Of a stretch of 64,000 bases of DNA, positions 18,237-27,800 are shown in pieces. The position numbers and the translations under genes are program-made. Numbering within the stretch: the first letter of the stretch is position 1; every line of letters begins with the position of its first letter. This stretch comes from UBA6136 sp044351045 (GTDB taxonomy: Bacteria > Pseudomonadota > Gammaproteobacteria > Methylococcales > Methylococcaceae), in contig JBILGM010000008.1 of NCBI GenBank assembly GCA_044351045.1, positions 11,578-75,577 of the forward strand. The letters run 5' to 3'. The notes under the pieces are model-generated. The model was not told the DNA's origin. It did no database searches and saw nothing but the letters and a program-made list of their open reading frames with translations.

Positions 18237-19568
18237 ATGAGCTTCAAACGAAAAAGACGGGTGCTTCCCTGCGCGCCAGTGCGGGTCTCCATCGAATCGC
18301 TGACGCATGACGGGCGCGGCATTGCCCGCGTGGAAGGCAAGCCAGTGTTCATCCATGGGACCTTGCCGGGAGAAGAGGTCAGCTTTCTCTACACGGATGT
18401 TCGACGTGACTATGCCGAGGGAAAAGTTGAGACACTGCATTCGACGGCGCCCGGGCGGGTTATGCCGCTCTGTCCCAGCTATGGAGTATGTGGGGGCTGC
18501 AGTTTTCAGCATGTCGCCGATGCTGCCCAGATTGAGCTGAAACAGGCGTTGCTGGTAGAGCAATTCAGGCGCATTGGCAAGCTCGAGGGAGTGCCGCTGT
18601 TTCCGCCACTAACTGGCCCCAGCTGGGGATACCGGCATAAGGCGCGCCTTGGCGTCAAGTATGTCGCGAAGAAGGGGCGCGTGCTGGTGGGATTCCGCGA
18701 GCGATGCAGCCCCTTTGTGGCCGACCTGGCGTTTTGTCCCGTCCTGAATCCCAAGGTGGGTGAGCGTCTTCATGAGCTCTCAGACTTGATCAGTGGCTTG
18801 AGTATTCGTGACCGCTTGCCGCAGATCGAGGTGGCCATCGGGGACGTCCGCGCTGCCTTGGTGTTCCGGATTCTGGAGGATATGACCGAGGACGACAGTC
18901 AGCGGCTGACTGACTTCGGTCAGCGTTTCGGTTTCGATATGTATGTTCAGCGCCATGGCCCGGATTCTGTTGCACCGGTTTATCCCGAACAGCCCGAACA
19001 TCTCCGTTACGCGTTGCCAGCCGAGGGTGTCGATTTCTGGTTCAAGCCGACCGACTTTACCCAGGTCAATATCGAGATCAACCGTAAGATGGTCAGCCGG
19101 GTAATGGAACTGCTGGACCCGCAGCCCGGAGAGCGCATCCTGGATCTGTTCTGCGGGATCGGGAATTTCACGCTGCCATTGGCGAGGCGCGCCGGTCATG
19201 TCGTTGGTGTGGAAGGCGGTCGGGACGCAGTTGAACGGGCTAAGGAGAATGCCGCATTAGCCGGACTCGATCATGCTGAATTCCATGTGGCAGACCTGAC
19301 CCAGCCACTCGAGGGTCAGATCTGGGCTGAGGGCCACTATGACAAAATTTTGCTCGACCCCTCCCGAGCGGGCGCGGAGGAATTGCTGGTCGTTATTCCC
19401 CGGTGGGGTGCTTCACGCATTGTCTATGTGTCCTGCAACCCCTCCACGCTGGCCCGTGATGCTGGCATTCTGGTGCATGAGCATGGTTATCGGCTAATGA
19501 CGGCTGGGGTCATGGACATGTTTCCACAGACTGCCCATGTCGAATCCATTGCGTTGTTCGAGAAGTGA
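18237..19568 (+). CDS. rlmD: 23S rRNA m5U1939 methyltransferase RlmD
   Basis: An SAM-dependent RNA methyltransferase of 443 residues. A TRAM RNA-binding domain (about 12-70) is followed by the 4Fe-4S cysteines C79, C85 and C88 (CPSYGVCGGCSFQH), with the fourth in LAFCPVLNPK. The SAM site is LDLFCGIGNFTLPLA, and the catalytic cysteine lies in YVSCNPSTLARD. All features of the RumA/RlmD type are present. It lies nine bases after cysM and overlaps the next gene by four bases (GTGA). Confidence 0.94.
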   Translation: MSFKRKRRVLPCAPVRVSIESLTHDGRGIARVEGKPVFIHGTLPGEEVSFLYTDVRRDYAEGKVETLHSTAPGRVMPLCPSYGVCGGCSFQHVADAAQIELKQALLVEQFRRIGKLEGVPLFPPLTGPSWGYRHKARLGVKYVAKKGRVLVGFRERCSPFVADLAFCPVLNPKVGERLHELSDLISGLSIRDRLPQIEVAIGDVRAALVFRILEDMTEDDSQRLTDFGQRFGFDMYVQRHGPDSVAPVYPEQPEHLRYALPAEGVDFWFKPTDFTQVNIEINRKMVSRVMELLDPQPGERILDLFCGIGNFTLPLARRAGHVVGVEGGRDAVERAKENAALAGLDHAEFHVADLTQPLEGQIWAEGHYDKILLDPSRAGAEELLVVIPRWGASRIVYVSCNPSTLARDAGILVHEHGYRLMTAGVMDMFPQTAHVESIALFEK

Positions 19569-20074
19569 ACAGCAGCGTGGATCGGTCAGAATCATGGCCT
19601 TTCCTTCGCGTCAGCATTACGCGCCAGACGCTGGAATGGGTTGAAGAGGGCGACACCATTTGCGCCTGGCTGGTATCCACGGCCAGAAATGGTCCTGGCG
19701 AACAACGCGGCAGCGAATGCACGCCGCGCGGGTGGCACCGTATACGAGCCAGGATCGGCGATGGTACACCCCTCAATATGGTGTTTCGTGGGCGTCGGCC
19801 CACCGGCGAGATTTACGGGGATGAGCTGGAAACCCGTCATCCTGGCAGAGACTGGATTCTGACGCGCATTCTCTGGCTCGGCGGCCTTGAGCCTGGCGTC
19901 AATCGTTACGGAAACGTGGATACGACCTGGCGGTATGTTTACATACATGGAAGTCCGGATCGTGGGGTGACGGGTATTCCGGCTTCACACGGTTGCATTC
20001 GGATGAAAACCCCGGACATGATCGATCTTTTCGATCGAGTGCCGGTGGGTATGCAGGTTCTCATCGAGCCCTGA
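19565..20074 (+). CDS. L,D-transpeptidase (YkuD domain) without signal peptide
   Basis: A 169-residue protein that is almost entirely a YkuD catalytic domain, with HGSPDRG and SHGCIRM holding the active-site histidine and cysteine. Family members cross-link or modify peptidoglycan in the periplasm, but this protein starts with a GTG overlapping the rlmD stop and shows no signal peptide or membrane segment. The catalytic domain begins within about 13 residues of the start. It may act inside the cell or use an unrecognised export route. Confidence 0.85.
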   Translation: MNSSVDRSESWPFLRVSITRQTLEWVEEGDTICAWLVSTARNGPGEQRGSECTPRGWHRIRARIGDGTPLNMVFRGRRPTGEIYGDELETRHPGRDWILTRILWLGGLEPGVNRYGNVDTTWRYVYIHGSPDRGVTGIPASHGCIRMKTPDMIDLFDRVPVGMQVLIEP

Positions 20075-20132
20075 TGCCGCTGCTTGTCAGCGTCATTACA
20101 TCAATAACGACAAAAAATCAGGAGTGATTCCA

Positions 20133-21527
20133 TTGCGTCCGGCGTTTGAAATTGATACCCCGATGACCCGACAGGAACTCCGTGCGAGTCTGTCGCTTGC
20201 GGCGATCTACATGTTGCGAATGTTTGGGATGTTCCTGATTTTGCCGGTGTTTGCCGTGCTGGCCCGCGATCTGCCCGGTGCCACGCCGGTGATGGTGGGT
20301 TTCGCCCTCAGCGCCTATGGCCTGACTCAGGCCATCTTTCAAATTCCTTTTGGTCTCTGGTCTGATCGTTACGGACGCAAGCCGGTCATTACCGTGGGCT
20401 TGCTGCTGTTTGTCATCGGTAGTGCGGTAGCGGCGTTATCGGATTCCATCTATGGGATCATTGCCGGGCGATCACTGCAGGGTGCCGGCGCGGTGGCTGC
20501 CGTGGTCATGGCCCTGGCAGCCGATCTGACGCGCGAGGAACACCGGACCAAGGCCATGGCCCTCATTGGCATCAGTATTGGTATTTCCTTCGCCATCTCC
20601 ATGGTGGCAGGGCCGGTATTGTCAAACTGGATGGGACTGAAAGGGCTCTTCTGGCTGATCACGGTGCTCGCCCTCCTGAGTATCCTGGTGTTGCATACGG
20701 TGGTCCCCAATCCAACAGTGATCCGTTTTCATCGTGATGCTCAGGTGAGGGCAGGATCTTTCGCCAGGGTGTTTAGCAATCCTGAACTGCTGCGGCTGGA
20801 TTTTGGCATTTTCTGCCTGCATCTGATTCTGACGGCCTCGTTCGTGGTGGTGCCATTGATCCTCAAGGATAGGCTGCAACTCGCGACCCAGGATCATTGG
20901 CACATCTACCTGCCGGTCTTCGTGCTAGCCATTGTCAGCATGGTGCCGTTTGTCATTCTGGCGGAGAAAAAACGCAAGATGAAATCAGTGTTCGTTGCGT
21001 TCATTGGCCTGGTGGCTCTGGCGGATCTCGGATTTCTCCTGTTGGGAGACCACTTCTGGGGCGTCTTTGCCCTGCTTTATCTATTTTTTACCGGCTTCAA
21101 CCTGCTGGAGGCTACGCTCCCGTCGATGGTTTCGAAAATCGCCCCGCCCGATCTCAAGGGAACCGCCATGGGGGTTTATTCGACCGCTCAATTTCTTGGG
21201 GCCTTCGTGGGTGGCGTGGGTGCCGGCTGGATTTATGGTCACCACGGTATCGCGCCGGTCTTTGTTTTTTGCGGAGTTGCCGCGCTTTCCTGGCTGGCGG
21301 TGGCGGCTTTCATGAAACCCCCCCGCCATGTAAGTAGTCTGCTCGTCAATGTGGAAGGAATCGATGACGGGCAGGCCAGCCTGCTTGGGCAACGGTTGCT
21401 GAAGGTTTCAGGCATTGCCGAAGCCGTGGTGGTGGCTGAGGAGGGTGTGGCCTATTTGAAGGTCGATAAGGGTCAGCTGGACCGTATAGCGCTGGGTGCG
21501 GCTTTTGAAGCCATCAAGGTGCAATGA
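20133..21527 (+). CDS. MFS exporter, YajR-like with C-terminal ferredoxin-like domain
   Basis: A twelve-helix major facilitator transporter, with motif A seen in GLWSDRYGRKPVI between helices 2 and 3. A cytoplasmic C-terminal domain of about 65 residues (VSSLLVNVEGIDDGQ onward) matches the YAM domain of E. coli YajR. The frame is open from a GTG at 20124. The TTG at 20133 is chosen because AGGAG at 20120-20124 lies eight bases before it, and an ATG at 20163 is a weaker alternative. The substrate is unknown. It overlaps the next gene by four bases. Confidence 0.87.
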   Translation: MRPAFEIDTPMTRQELRASLSLAAIYMLRMFGMFLILPVFAVLARDLPGATPVMVGFALSAYGLTQAIFQIPFGLWSDRYGRKPVITVGLLLFVIGSAVAALSDSIYGIIAGRSLQGAGAVAAVVMALAADLTREEHRTKAMALIGISIGISFAISMVAGPVLSNWMGLKGLFWLITVLALLSILVLHTVVPNPTVIRFHRDAQVRAGSFARVFSNPELLRLDFGIFCLHLILTASFVVVPLILKDRLQLATQDHWHIYLPVFVLAIVSMVPFVILAEKKRKMKSVFVAFIGLVALADLGFLLLGDHFWGVFALLYLFFTGFNLLEATLPSMVSKIAPPDLKGTAMGVYSTAQFLGAFVGGVGAGWIYGHHGIAPVFVFCGVAALSWLAVAAFMKPPRHVSSLLVNVEGIDDGQASLLGQRLLKVSGIAEAVVVAEEGVAYLKVDKGQLDRIALGAAFEAIKVQ

Positions 21528-22414
21528 GCTCTGGGAATCCTCCAGAAAAATCCACTGAGTCCAAAGGGCGAAGCCTCGGCGCCGAGTTTTACAAGGAGGC
21601 CGAACCCAGGCGGGTGAACCTTGGTTGTGGCACCCTGATCATCCTTTTTCTGCTGGTGGCGACAGCAGGCAAGTTCCTGCCCTACCGGGATAAATCCGCC
21701 GCAACGCTTCCCTCGAGTTCGAAAGCCAAGTCCGTCACTATCCGACCGAAGCCGGAACTTCCATCAGGAACTAACAAGACGGCTTCCTTCGAGCCGTCGG
21801 AATCGACCCGAAAATATGACACTTCCACAAAAAAGCCGATGAGTGATCGGGCGGGAGAGATTCTCACCGGACTGCTCTCCAAATTGCAGGGTCTGGTCGC
21901 GCCGGAAGAGAGAAAAGTCAGGAACTCACTGACAGCAAAACCGCCCGTGCTGAAGAAGCCTACCTTGTCGCAGGGATCTTCTCCTTCGGTCTCTGCGAAC
22001 GTATCTAAAAAGCCCGTGCCGACCGATGGGTCAACTCTAAGCGCCGAACCGCGCTCGCCTTCCCGGACCCATTTCCCGCAATCAGAGGTTGAGTCGGGGG
22101 TGACTGGGCGCGAGCAAGCACCGACAGCCCCCTCCAGGAAGGCTAGAGCGCCCTCGCCGATTCCTGGTAAATCCGTGGTCTTCAATAGCCCCTGGGATCA
22201 CTCGGTAGCCCAGGTGGAGGGTTATCTGAAGCGCCGCATGCATGACGCCAGTTCCATGGAGATTCTGGAATGGGGGAGGGTGAGCCTGACCGATCGGGGG
22301 GGGTATCAGGTGCGGTGCACGTTCCGGTCAAAGAATGTTTTAGGTAATTTTGCGACGCAAAGTAAGGTGTTTCTCATGAACAAGGACGGCGAAGTGATCG
22401 ATATTCGAGACTGA
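21524..22414 (+). CDS. Unknown membrane-anchored protein with low-complexity linker
   Basis: I do not recognise this 296-residue protein. It has one transmembrane segment at about residues 35-52 (LGCGTLIILFLLVATAG). A Ser/Pro/Lys-rich, probably disordered linker (55-220) follows, and then a compact C-terminal domain (about 222-296: QVEGYLKRRMHDASSMEILE to DKDGEVIDIRD). The C-terminal part looks like the small domains that read VxxYLKxxL-D-x-S-x-E and end in a VRxxYRxKN strand pair in many bacterial lipoproteins. The start ATG overlaps the MFS gene stop, so it may act with that exporter. No function can be assigned. Confidence 0.8.
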   Translation: MSSGNPPEKSTESKGRSLGAEFYKEAEPRRVNLGCGTLIILFLLVATAGKFLPYRDKSAATLPSSSKAKSVTIRPKPELPSGTNKTASFEPSESTRKYDTSTKKPMSDRAGEILTGLLSKLQGLVAPEERKVRNSLTAKPPVLKKPTLSQGSSPSVSANVSKKPVPTDGSTLSAEPRSPSRTHFPQSEVESGVTGREQAPTAPSRKARAPSPIPGKSVVFNSPWDHSVAQVEGYLKRRMHDASSMEILEWGRVSLTDRGGYQVRCTFRSKNVLGNFATQSKVFLMNKDGEVIDIRD

Positions 22415-22436
22415 GTTCAGAACTCCCGTTCTGACC

Positions 22437-22712
22437 TCACCTTGTTTCGTCATCCCCGGATTCCAGCAGCGTGTCTAGCTGTCCAGATCGGTCGAGGCGG
22501 GCAAGATCATCAAATCCGCCGACATGTGTTTCGCCAATGTAAATCTGCGGCACGGTTCTGCGTCGGGTTCTTTCCATCATTTCCGCCCGGAGTGCCGGGT
22601 CCTGGTCCACCCGTAGCTTTTCTATCTGGCTGACGCCCTTTCTCAGCAGTAGCCGTTCCGCCATGACGCAGTAGGGGCAGATAGCCGTGCTGTACATACG
22701 TACTTTGTTCAT
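22437..22712 (-). CDS. grxC: Glutaredoxin 3
   Basis: A 91-residue thiol-disulfide carrier using glutathione. The active site is CPYC (YSTAICPYCVMAERLL), the TVPQIYIG segment holds the cis-proline, and GGFDDLARLDRSG is the usual C-terminal helix start. The frame continues upstream to 22892, but the ATG at 22712 gives the standard GrxC beginning. It converges on the preceding unknown gene with 22 bases between stops. Confidence 0.94.
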   Translation of the reverse strand: MNKVRMYSTAICPYCVMAERLLLRKGVSQIEKLRVDQDPALRAEMMERTRRRTVPQIYIGETHVGGFDDLARLDRSGQLDTLLESGDDETR

Positions 22713-22827
22713 GAGGTTACGTGCCTTTCCGGCTTTGACGCATTCGGGTTGAGAAACTTGGATGCAGACGTAGAATGTCTGACGGCCGGTTGATTCCGCT
22801 GCAATTCTATCCTTGGGTGCCTCAGTG

Positions 22828-23466
22828 ATGAAAACGAAACTGCAAAGACTCTTTGAATATTTTCTGATTGGTGTGCTGGGGCTTCTCCCCATCGTGATTA
22901 TCGTTCAGATCGTTCTCTACATTGAGGGCTTCCTGCGAGATACGGTCCTGGGCATTTATGGTCGTTACGAAAGCATCCTGATCCCCGTGCTGCTATTCGG
23001 CGGAGCGGTAGGGGTGGTCATCTACATCGGCTATTTGCTGAAGCAGGACAAGGCTCATGTGCTGTATTTCCTGGAGAAGATCATTCATCGGATACCCTTG
23101 CTGGGGACCGTCTACCGGGTGTCCCAGAAGCTTCTCAAGCTGTTTCATGACGATAATGACAACAAGATCACGGATGTCGTTTTCATTGAATATCCGAAGC
23201 CGGACCTGTGGGTGCCGGCTTATGTAACCAACCGGATCGATAGCATGCTGGTGGTTTATGTGCCGACCTCGCCCAATCCCACCTCCGGTTTTACGATCAT
23301 GGTGGATGAATCCAAAGTCATCCAGACCCAATTGAGTATCGAGGAAGTGTCCTCCTTCATCATCAGTCTGGGTGCCGATCTCCCTCAATCCGAAGACGTA
23401 CTGCAATTGCTGCAGAGGACGTCAAATCGGGTCAAAAAGTTCGCGCCGAGCGTCGCCTTGACTTAG
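22828..23466 (+). CDS. DUF502 family membrane protein
   Basis: A 212-residue member of DUF502. It has two membrane segments, at about 8-30 (YFLIGVLGLLPIVIIVQIVL) and 52-70. The soluble part carries the family stretches HRIPLLGTVYRVSQKLL and YVPTSPNPTSGF. Homologues affect growth or cell-envelope properties in plants and bacteria, but no reaction is known. The ATG at 22828 is preferred to the TTG at 22813. It is divergent from grxC. Confidence 0.88.
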   Translation: MKTKLQRLFEYFLIGVLGLLPIVIIVQIVLYIEGFLRDTVLGIYGRYESILIPVLLFGGAVGVVIYIGYLLKQDKAHVLYFLEKIIHRIPLLGTVYRVSQKLLKLFHDDNDNKITDVVFIEYPKPDLWVPAYVTNRIDSMLVVYVPTSPNPTSGFTIMVDESKVIQTQLSIEEVSSFIISLGADLPQSEDVLQLLQRTSNRVKKFAPSVALT

Positions 23467-23544
23467 AACCGTCTAGCCAGATGTTCGGCGGCGGTCGATA
23501 ATGACTGACTATTTGACTTTCTCACTCTAGAGCCCGGATTTTTC

Positions 23545-23955
23545 ATGAAAAAACTGATGATTGTGATGCTGGCCTTTGTTTCCGTTTTCGGTTGTGCCAA
23601 GGAAGAAAAGACAGGACTGCGCGAGGTACTGATCGAGCGCTTCAGGGAGGATCCTGATCTTAAGGACTACAATCTTGATCCAGCCAAGGTGGCCGATTGC
23701 ATGGTAGAAGAGATTGGTGCCAGTTTGCCCGGATTTGCCGGTGATCCACGCCGGGGTCAGTTTTTTGAGGCCTATGCTCACTTCCTGAGCGTTAAATCAA
23801 TGGCCGACGGAGAAAAGGCCATCGCCGAGTTCGAGCAATTATTTGGCTCCAAGCAGAAAGCCCGCGAGGCCGCTGCCAGTCTTCCCGATCATGAGATGAC
23901 CTGTATGGGTAAGGCTATCGAAAATGCTGAAAGTGATGGGCATCGCGTCAAGTAA
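23545..23955 (+). CDS. Small predicted lipoprotein
   Basis: A 136-residue protein with a signal peptide MKKLMIVMLAFVSVFGC ending in a lipobox, so the mature protein would be anchored through C17. The mature part is charged and helical, with cysteines in VADCMVEEIG and MTCMGKAIEN that could form a disulfide. The DPAKVADCMVEEI-type stretch recurs in uncharacterised gammaproteobacterial lipoproteins. No function is known. The 285 bases after it, up to the MarR gene, show nothing I can identify. Confidence 0.78.
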   Translation: MKKLMIVMLAFVSVFGCAKEEKTGLREVLIERFREDPDLKDYNLDPAKVADCMVEEIGASLPGFAGDPRRGQFFEAYAHFLSVKSMADGEKAIAEFEQLFGSKQKAREAAASLPDHEMTCMGKAIENAESDGHRVK

Positions 23956-24240
23956 GCAGATTTCATGGCGTATGTTTGAGTTAGTGCCTGACGGTATTAC
24001 AAGAACCCGATGGAATGCCCTTTAACTGTGCAAGCTAATGTTTATGCACGATATTGGTGCTAGTGCTCTGTGGTGTTGTCGCGCTTCAGTTTGAAGTGGT
24101 GGAACCTGGGTGTTAGGCGTGGATTTTGCTTGAGGACACTGTTAACCACTTGGCTCTGCCGGAAATGATCTTCGCGGTGCCGGTAAACCCTCAAATGCTT
24201 GGCCTGATGCCGGGGCGTAGTCAATGGATGCGATGAGCCA

Positions 24241-24807
24241 ATGAATCCCAATGAGATGTACGAATATGTGGAGCGGATCGCCAACCTGATCCGTACTCGC
24301 GTTCGGAAGACCGGACTTGCGAGTGGCGTGCAGCCTGTCCAGATGGAGGCGCTCCACTATCTGAGTCGGTGCAATCGATACAGCAACACCCCTGTGGCCG
24401 TCGCCGAGTTCCTCGGGCTGACCAAGGGCACGGTGTCTCAGACACTGGGTGTGCTTGAGGACAACGGGTTCGTGGAAAAAACAATCGACGCACGCGATCG
24501 GCGCGTGGTGCATCTGCATTTGACGCCGTCCGGAACCCAGGTGCTGGATCAGTCCATCCCTCCGGATGTCCTGAAGTCTGCAATCAATGAACTCCCCGAG
24601 CAGGAGCAACGGCAGATGGCGCAATCAATCGAGCATCTTCTCCTTTGTCTGCAGCATGCAAATGGGCTCAAAACCTTTGGCACCTGCAGAACCTGCATTC
24701 ATCATCAGCAAACCGACGATGCTCAGCGCCGTTGCGGCCTGACCCGCGAAATCCTCACGGACTCGGACGCCAACAAAATCTGCCGTGAACACATTCCTGC
24801 AGGTTGA
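24241..24807 (+). CDS. MarR-family regulator with C-terminal four-cysteine tail
   Basis: A 188-residue winged-helix regulator. The recognition region TKGTVSQTLGVLEDNGFVEK (61-80) and the wing DARDRRVVHLHLTPSG fit the MarR family. After the dimerisation helix comes an added tail with C149, C152, C165 and C181, in a CxxC-x12-C-x15-C pattern, plus H154 and H155. That pattern could hold zinc or an iron-sulfur cluster, making it a candidate metal or redox sensor. It is convergent with the giant FAD/Fe-S oxidoreductase and has no close same-strand neighbour, so its target is not evident. Confidence 0.85.
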   Translation: MNPNEMYEYVERIANLIRTRVRKTGLASGVQPVQMEALHYLSRCNRYSNTPVAVAEFLGLTKGTVSQTLGVLEDNGFVEKTIDARDRRVVHLHLTPSGTQVLDQSIPPDVLKSAINELPEQEQRQMAQSIEHLLLCLQHANGLKTFGTCRTCIHHQQTDDAQRRCGLTREILTDSDANKICREHIPAG

Positions 24808-24852
24808 CGGCTGAGGTTCAGGGGCCTCCGCCCCACACCTCGGTCGTTGCAA

Positions 24853-27800
24853 TCAGACTAGCACACGTTCGATGCCCCCGTTGCGGACACGGCTCACATA
24901 ATCGGGCAGCCAGTTCTCGCCCAAAACATGTTTTGCAATCTCGACTACGATGTAATCCGCGTCGAGTTGATCGACGTCATCCTTGTATCGCTGTAAACCC
25001 TGCAGACATGAAGGGCAGGAGGTCAGGACTTTGACGGGTCCATCAAATCCATCACTGCGCAGACCCGTGACGTTGCCCTGCAATTCTTCTTCCTTGCGGT
25101 AACGGACCTGAGTGGAAATGTCTGGCCGGCCGATGGCGAGCGTGCCGGATTCCCCGCAACAACGGTCGCTCTTCATCACTGCCGATCCGTCGCCCGGAAC
25201 AATAAGGCTGTTCACGGTTTTCATCGGATCGCGCTGCTTCATCGGGCTGTGGCAGGGATCGTGGTAGAGGTAGCGGGTGCCATTGACGCCCTCCAGTTTC
25301 ACCTTTTTTTCCAGCAGATATTCGTGGATGTCGATCAGTCGGCAGCCTGGAAAGATCTTGTCAAACTCGTAGTCGGCGAGTTGATCCAGACAGGTGCCGC
25401 AACTGACGATCACGGTTTTTATGTCCAGATAATTCAAAGTGTTCGCGATACGGTGAAACAGAACCCGGTTGTCCGTCGTGATCTTGTCCGCCTTGTCGAA
25501 TTGTCCGGCAGCGCGCTGAGGATAGCCGCAGCAAAGGTAGCCCGGCGGCAATACGGCCTGCACCCCGACCTCATGGAGCATGGCCTGTGTGGCCAGGCCG
25601 ACTTGAGAAAAAAGTCGCTCCGAACCGCAGCCGGGAAAATAGAAAATGGCTTCCGAGTCGGCGCGGGTTTTATCCGGGTCACGAATGATGGGGATGACCT
25701 GGTTATCCTCGATGTCCAGCAGTGCCCGTGCCGTCTTGTTGGGTAGATTGCCTGGCATCTTTTTGTTGATGAAATGAATCACCTGCTCCCGCACCGGGGG
25801 CTTGCCCAGTGACGCAGGAGGATGGGCCGTTTGCGCCCGGCCGAGAGGAGACAGCAACCGGTTGCCCAGCCGCTGTCCCTTATAGCCTATATCGATCATG
25901 GCGGTACGTAGCCCCTTGATCGTATTCGGATGGGTCGCATTGAGGAACAGCATTGCCGCGCTTTTCGCCGGGTTGAAGCTCTGTTTTCCCATCTTGCGCA
26001 GGAGGTTGCGCATGTTCATCGACACATCGCCAAAGTCGATATCGACCGGACAGGGGTTGTAGCATTTATGGCAGATGGTGCAGTGATCCGCTACATCCTC
26101 GAACTCTTTCCAATGGGTAATAGAGATGCCGCGACGGGTTTGCTCCTCGTAGAGGAAGGCTTCGATCAGCAGTGAAGTCGCCAGAATCTTGTTGCGAGGC
26201 GAGTAGGGCAAATTAGCCTTGGGCACATGCGTCGAACAAACGGGCTTACACTTTCCGCAGCGAAGACAGTCCTTGACCGAGTCCGCAATGGCACCAATGT
26301 CGCTCTGTTGCATGATTAGCGATTCAAAACCCATCAGGCTGAACGAGGGCGTATAGGCCCGCGTCAAATCTGATCCCGGCATCAGCTTGCCTTGATTGAA
26401 TCGGCCCTCCGGATCGACCTGAGCTTTGTAAGAATGAAACGGTGCCAGTTCTTTCTGCGTCAGAAATTCATATTTTGTGATGCCGATGCCATGCTCGCCA
26501 GAAATGACGCCATCGAGCGAGCGGGCCAGTGCCATGATGCGTTCCACCGCTGCATTCGCCTCCTGGAGCATTTCATAATGATCCGAATTGACCGGCAGGT
26601 TGGTATGGACGTTGCCATCGCCGGCATGCATGTGAAGGGCTACGAACACCCGGCCCCTGAGCACTTCCTTGTGAACGGCTTCAATACGCTCCATGACGGG
26701 GCGGAAGTGGTCGCCCTCGAAGATTTCCATCAGCGGCCTTTTGAGCTCCCGTTTCCAGGACACCCGAACCGAGTGATCCTGGAGCCGATGGAAGACTGTC
26801 GGATCTTCGGTCCGGTTGGTGAGATCGCTCGCCACGATGCCCAGGTCAGGGAAGACCCGTTCGGCTTCGGTCAGAGGTAGATCCAGATGGTCGTAAAGCC
26901 AGTCCCACCGTGACCGAACGCGGGTGATGACATCAAGTGCTCGTTGGCGCCGCTCGCCGATGAGTGCCTCGGCATCCAGTCCCTCATCGTAAGCACGCAG
27001 AGGCAACTCGCCTCGAATCAGTGAACTCAGTGCATCACACAGACGCAGTTTGTTCCTCAGCGAGAGTTCGATGTTGATTCGTTCGATGCCATCGCAATAT
27101 TCCCCCATGCGCGGCAGCGGGATCACAACGTCTTCGTTGATCTTGAACGCATTAGTATGGCGGGCAATGGCCGCCGTGCGAGCACGATCCAGCCAGAAGG
27201 TTTTGCGGGACTCGGCACTGACCGCGACGAATCCCTCGCCTCTGCGGGCGTTGCAGATCCTGATGACTTTGCTGGTGGCCAGGGCCACGGCATTTTCATC
27301 ATCACCGACGATGTCGCCAATCAGGACCATTTTCGGCCGACCATGCCGCTTCGCCTTGGTGGCATAGCCGACGGCTTTCACATAGCGCTCGTCCAGATGT
27401 TCGAGCCCCGCCAGCATGACGCGTGCTTCGCCCATCTTCGGCAGCCTGTCCAGATAATCGCGGATTTCCACGATCGCCGGCACCGCTTCCCGTACCTGCC
27501 CGAAAAACTCCAGACACACCGTGCGTCCATGCCGCGGCATCTCATGAAGTATCCAACGGGCCGAAGTGATGAGGCCGTCACAGCCCTCCTTTTGAATGCC
27601 GGGAAGGCCGCCAAGAAACTTATCCGTGACATCCTTGCCCAGTCCTTCCTTGCGGAACCGCTCGCCGGGTATGTGCAAAATTTCTTCACCCGAGGGCTCC
27701 CGTCCATCGGGACCAAAGCGTTTCAGGCGAAAACTGACTTCGGACTGCAGATGAATCTTGCCGAGGTTGTGGTTGAGTCGTTCCACTTCCAGCCAGTTGC

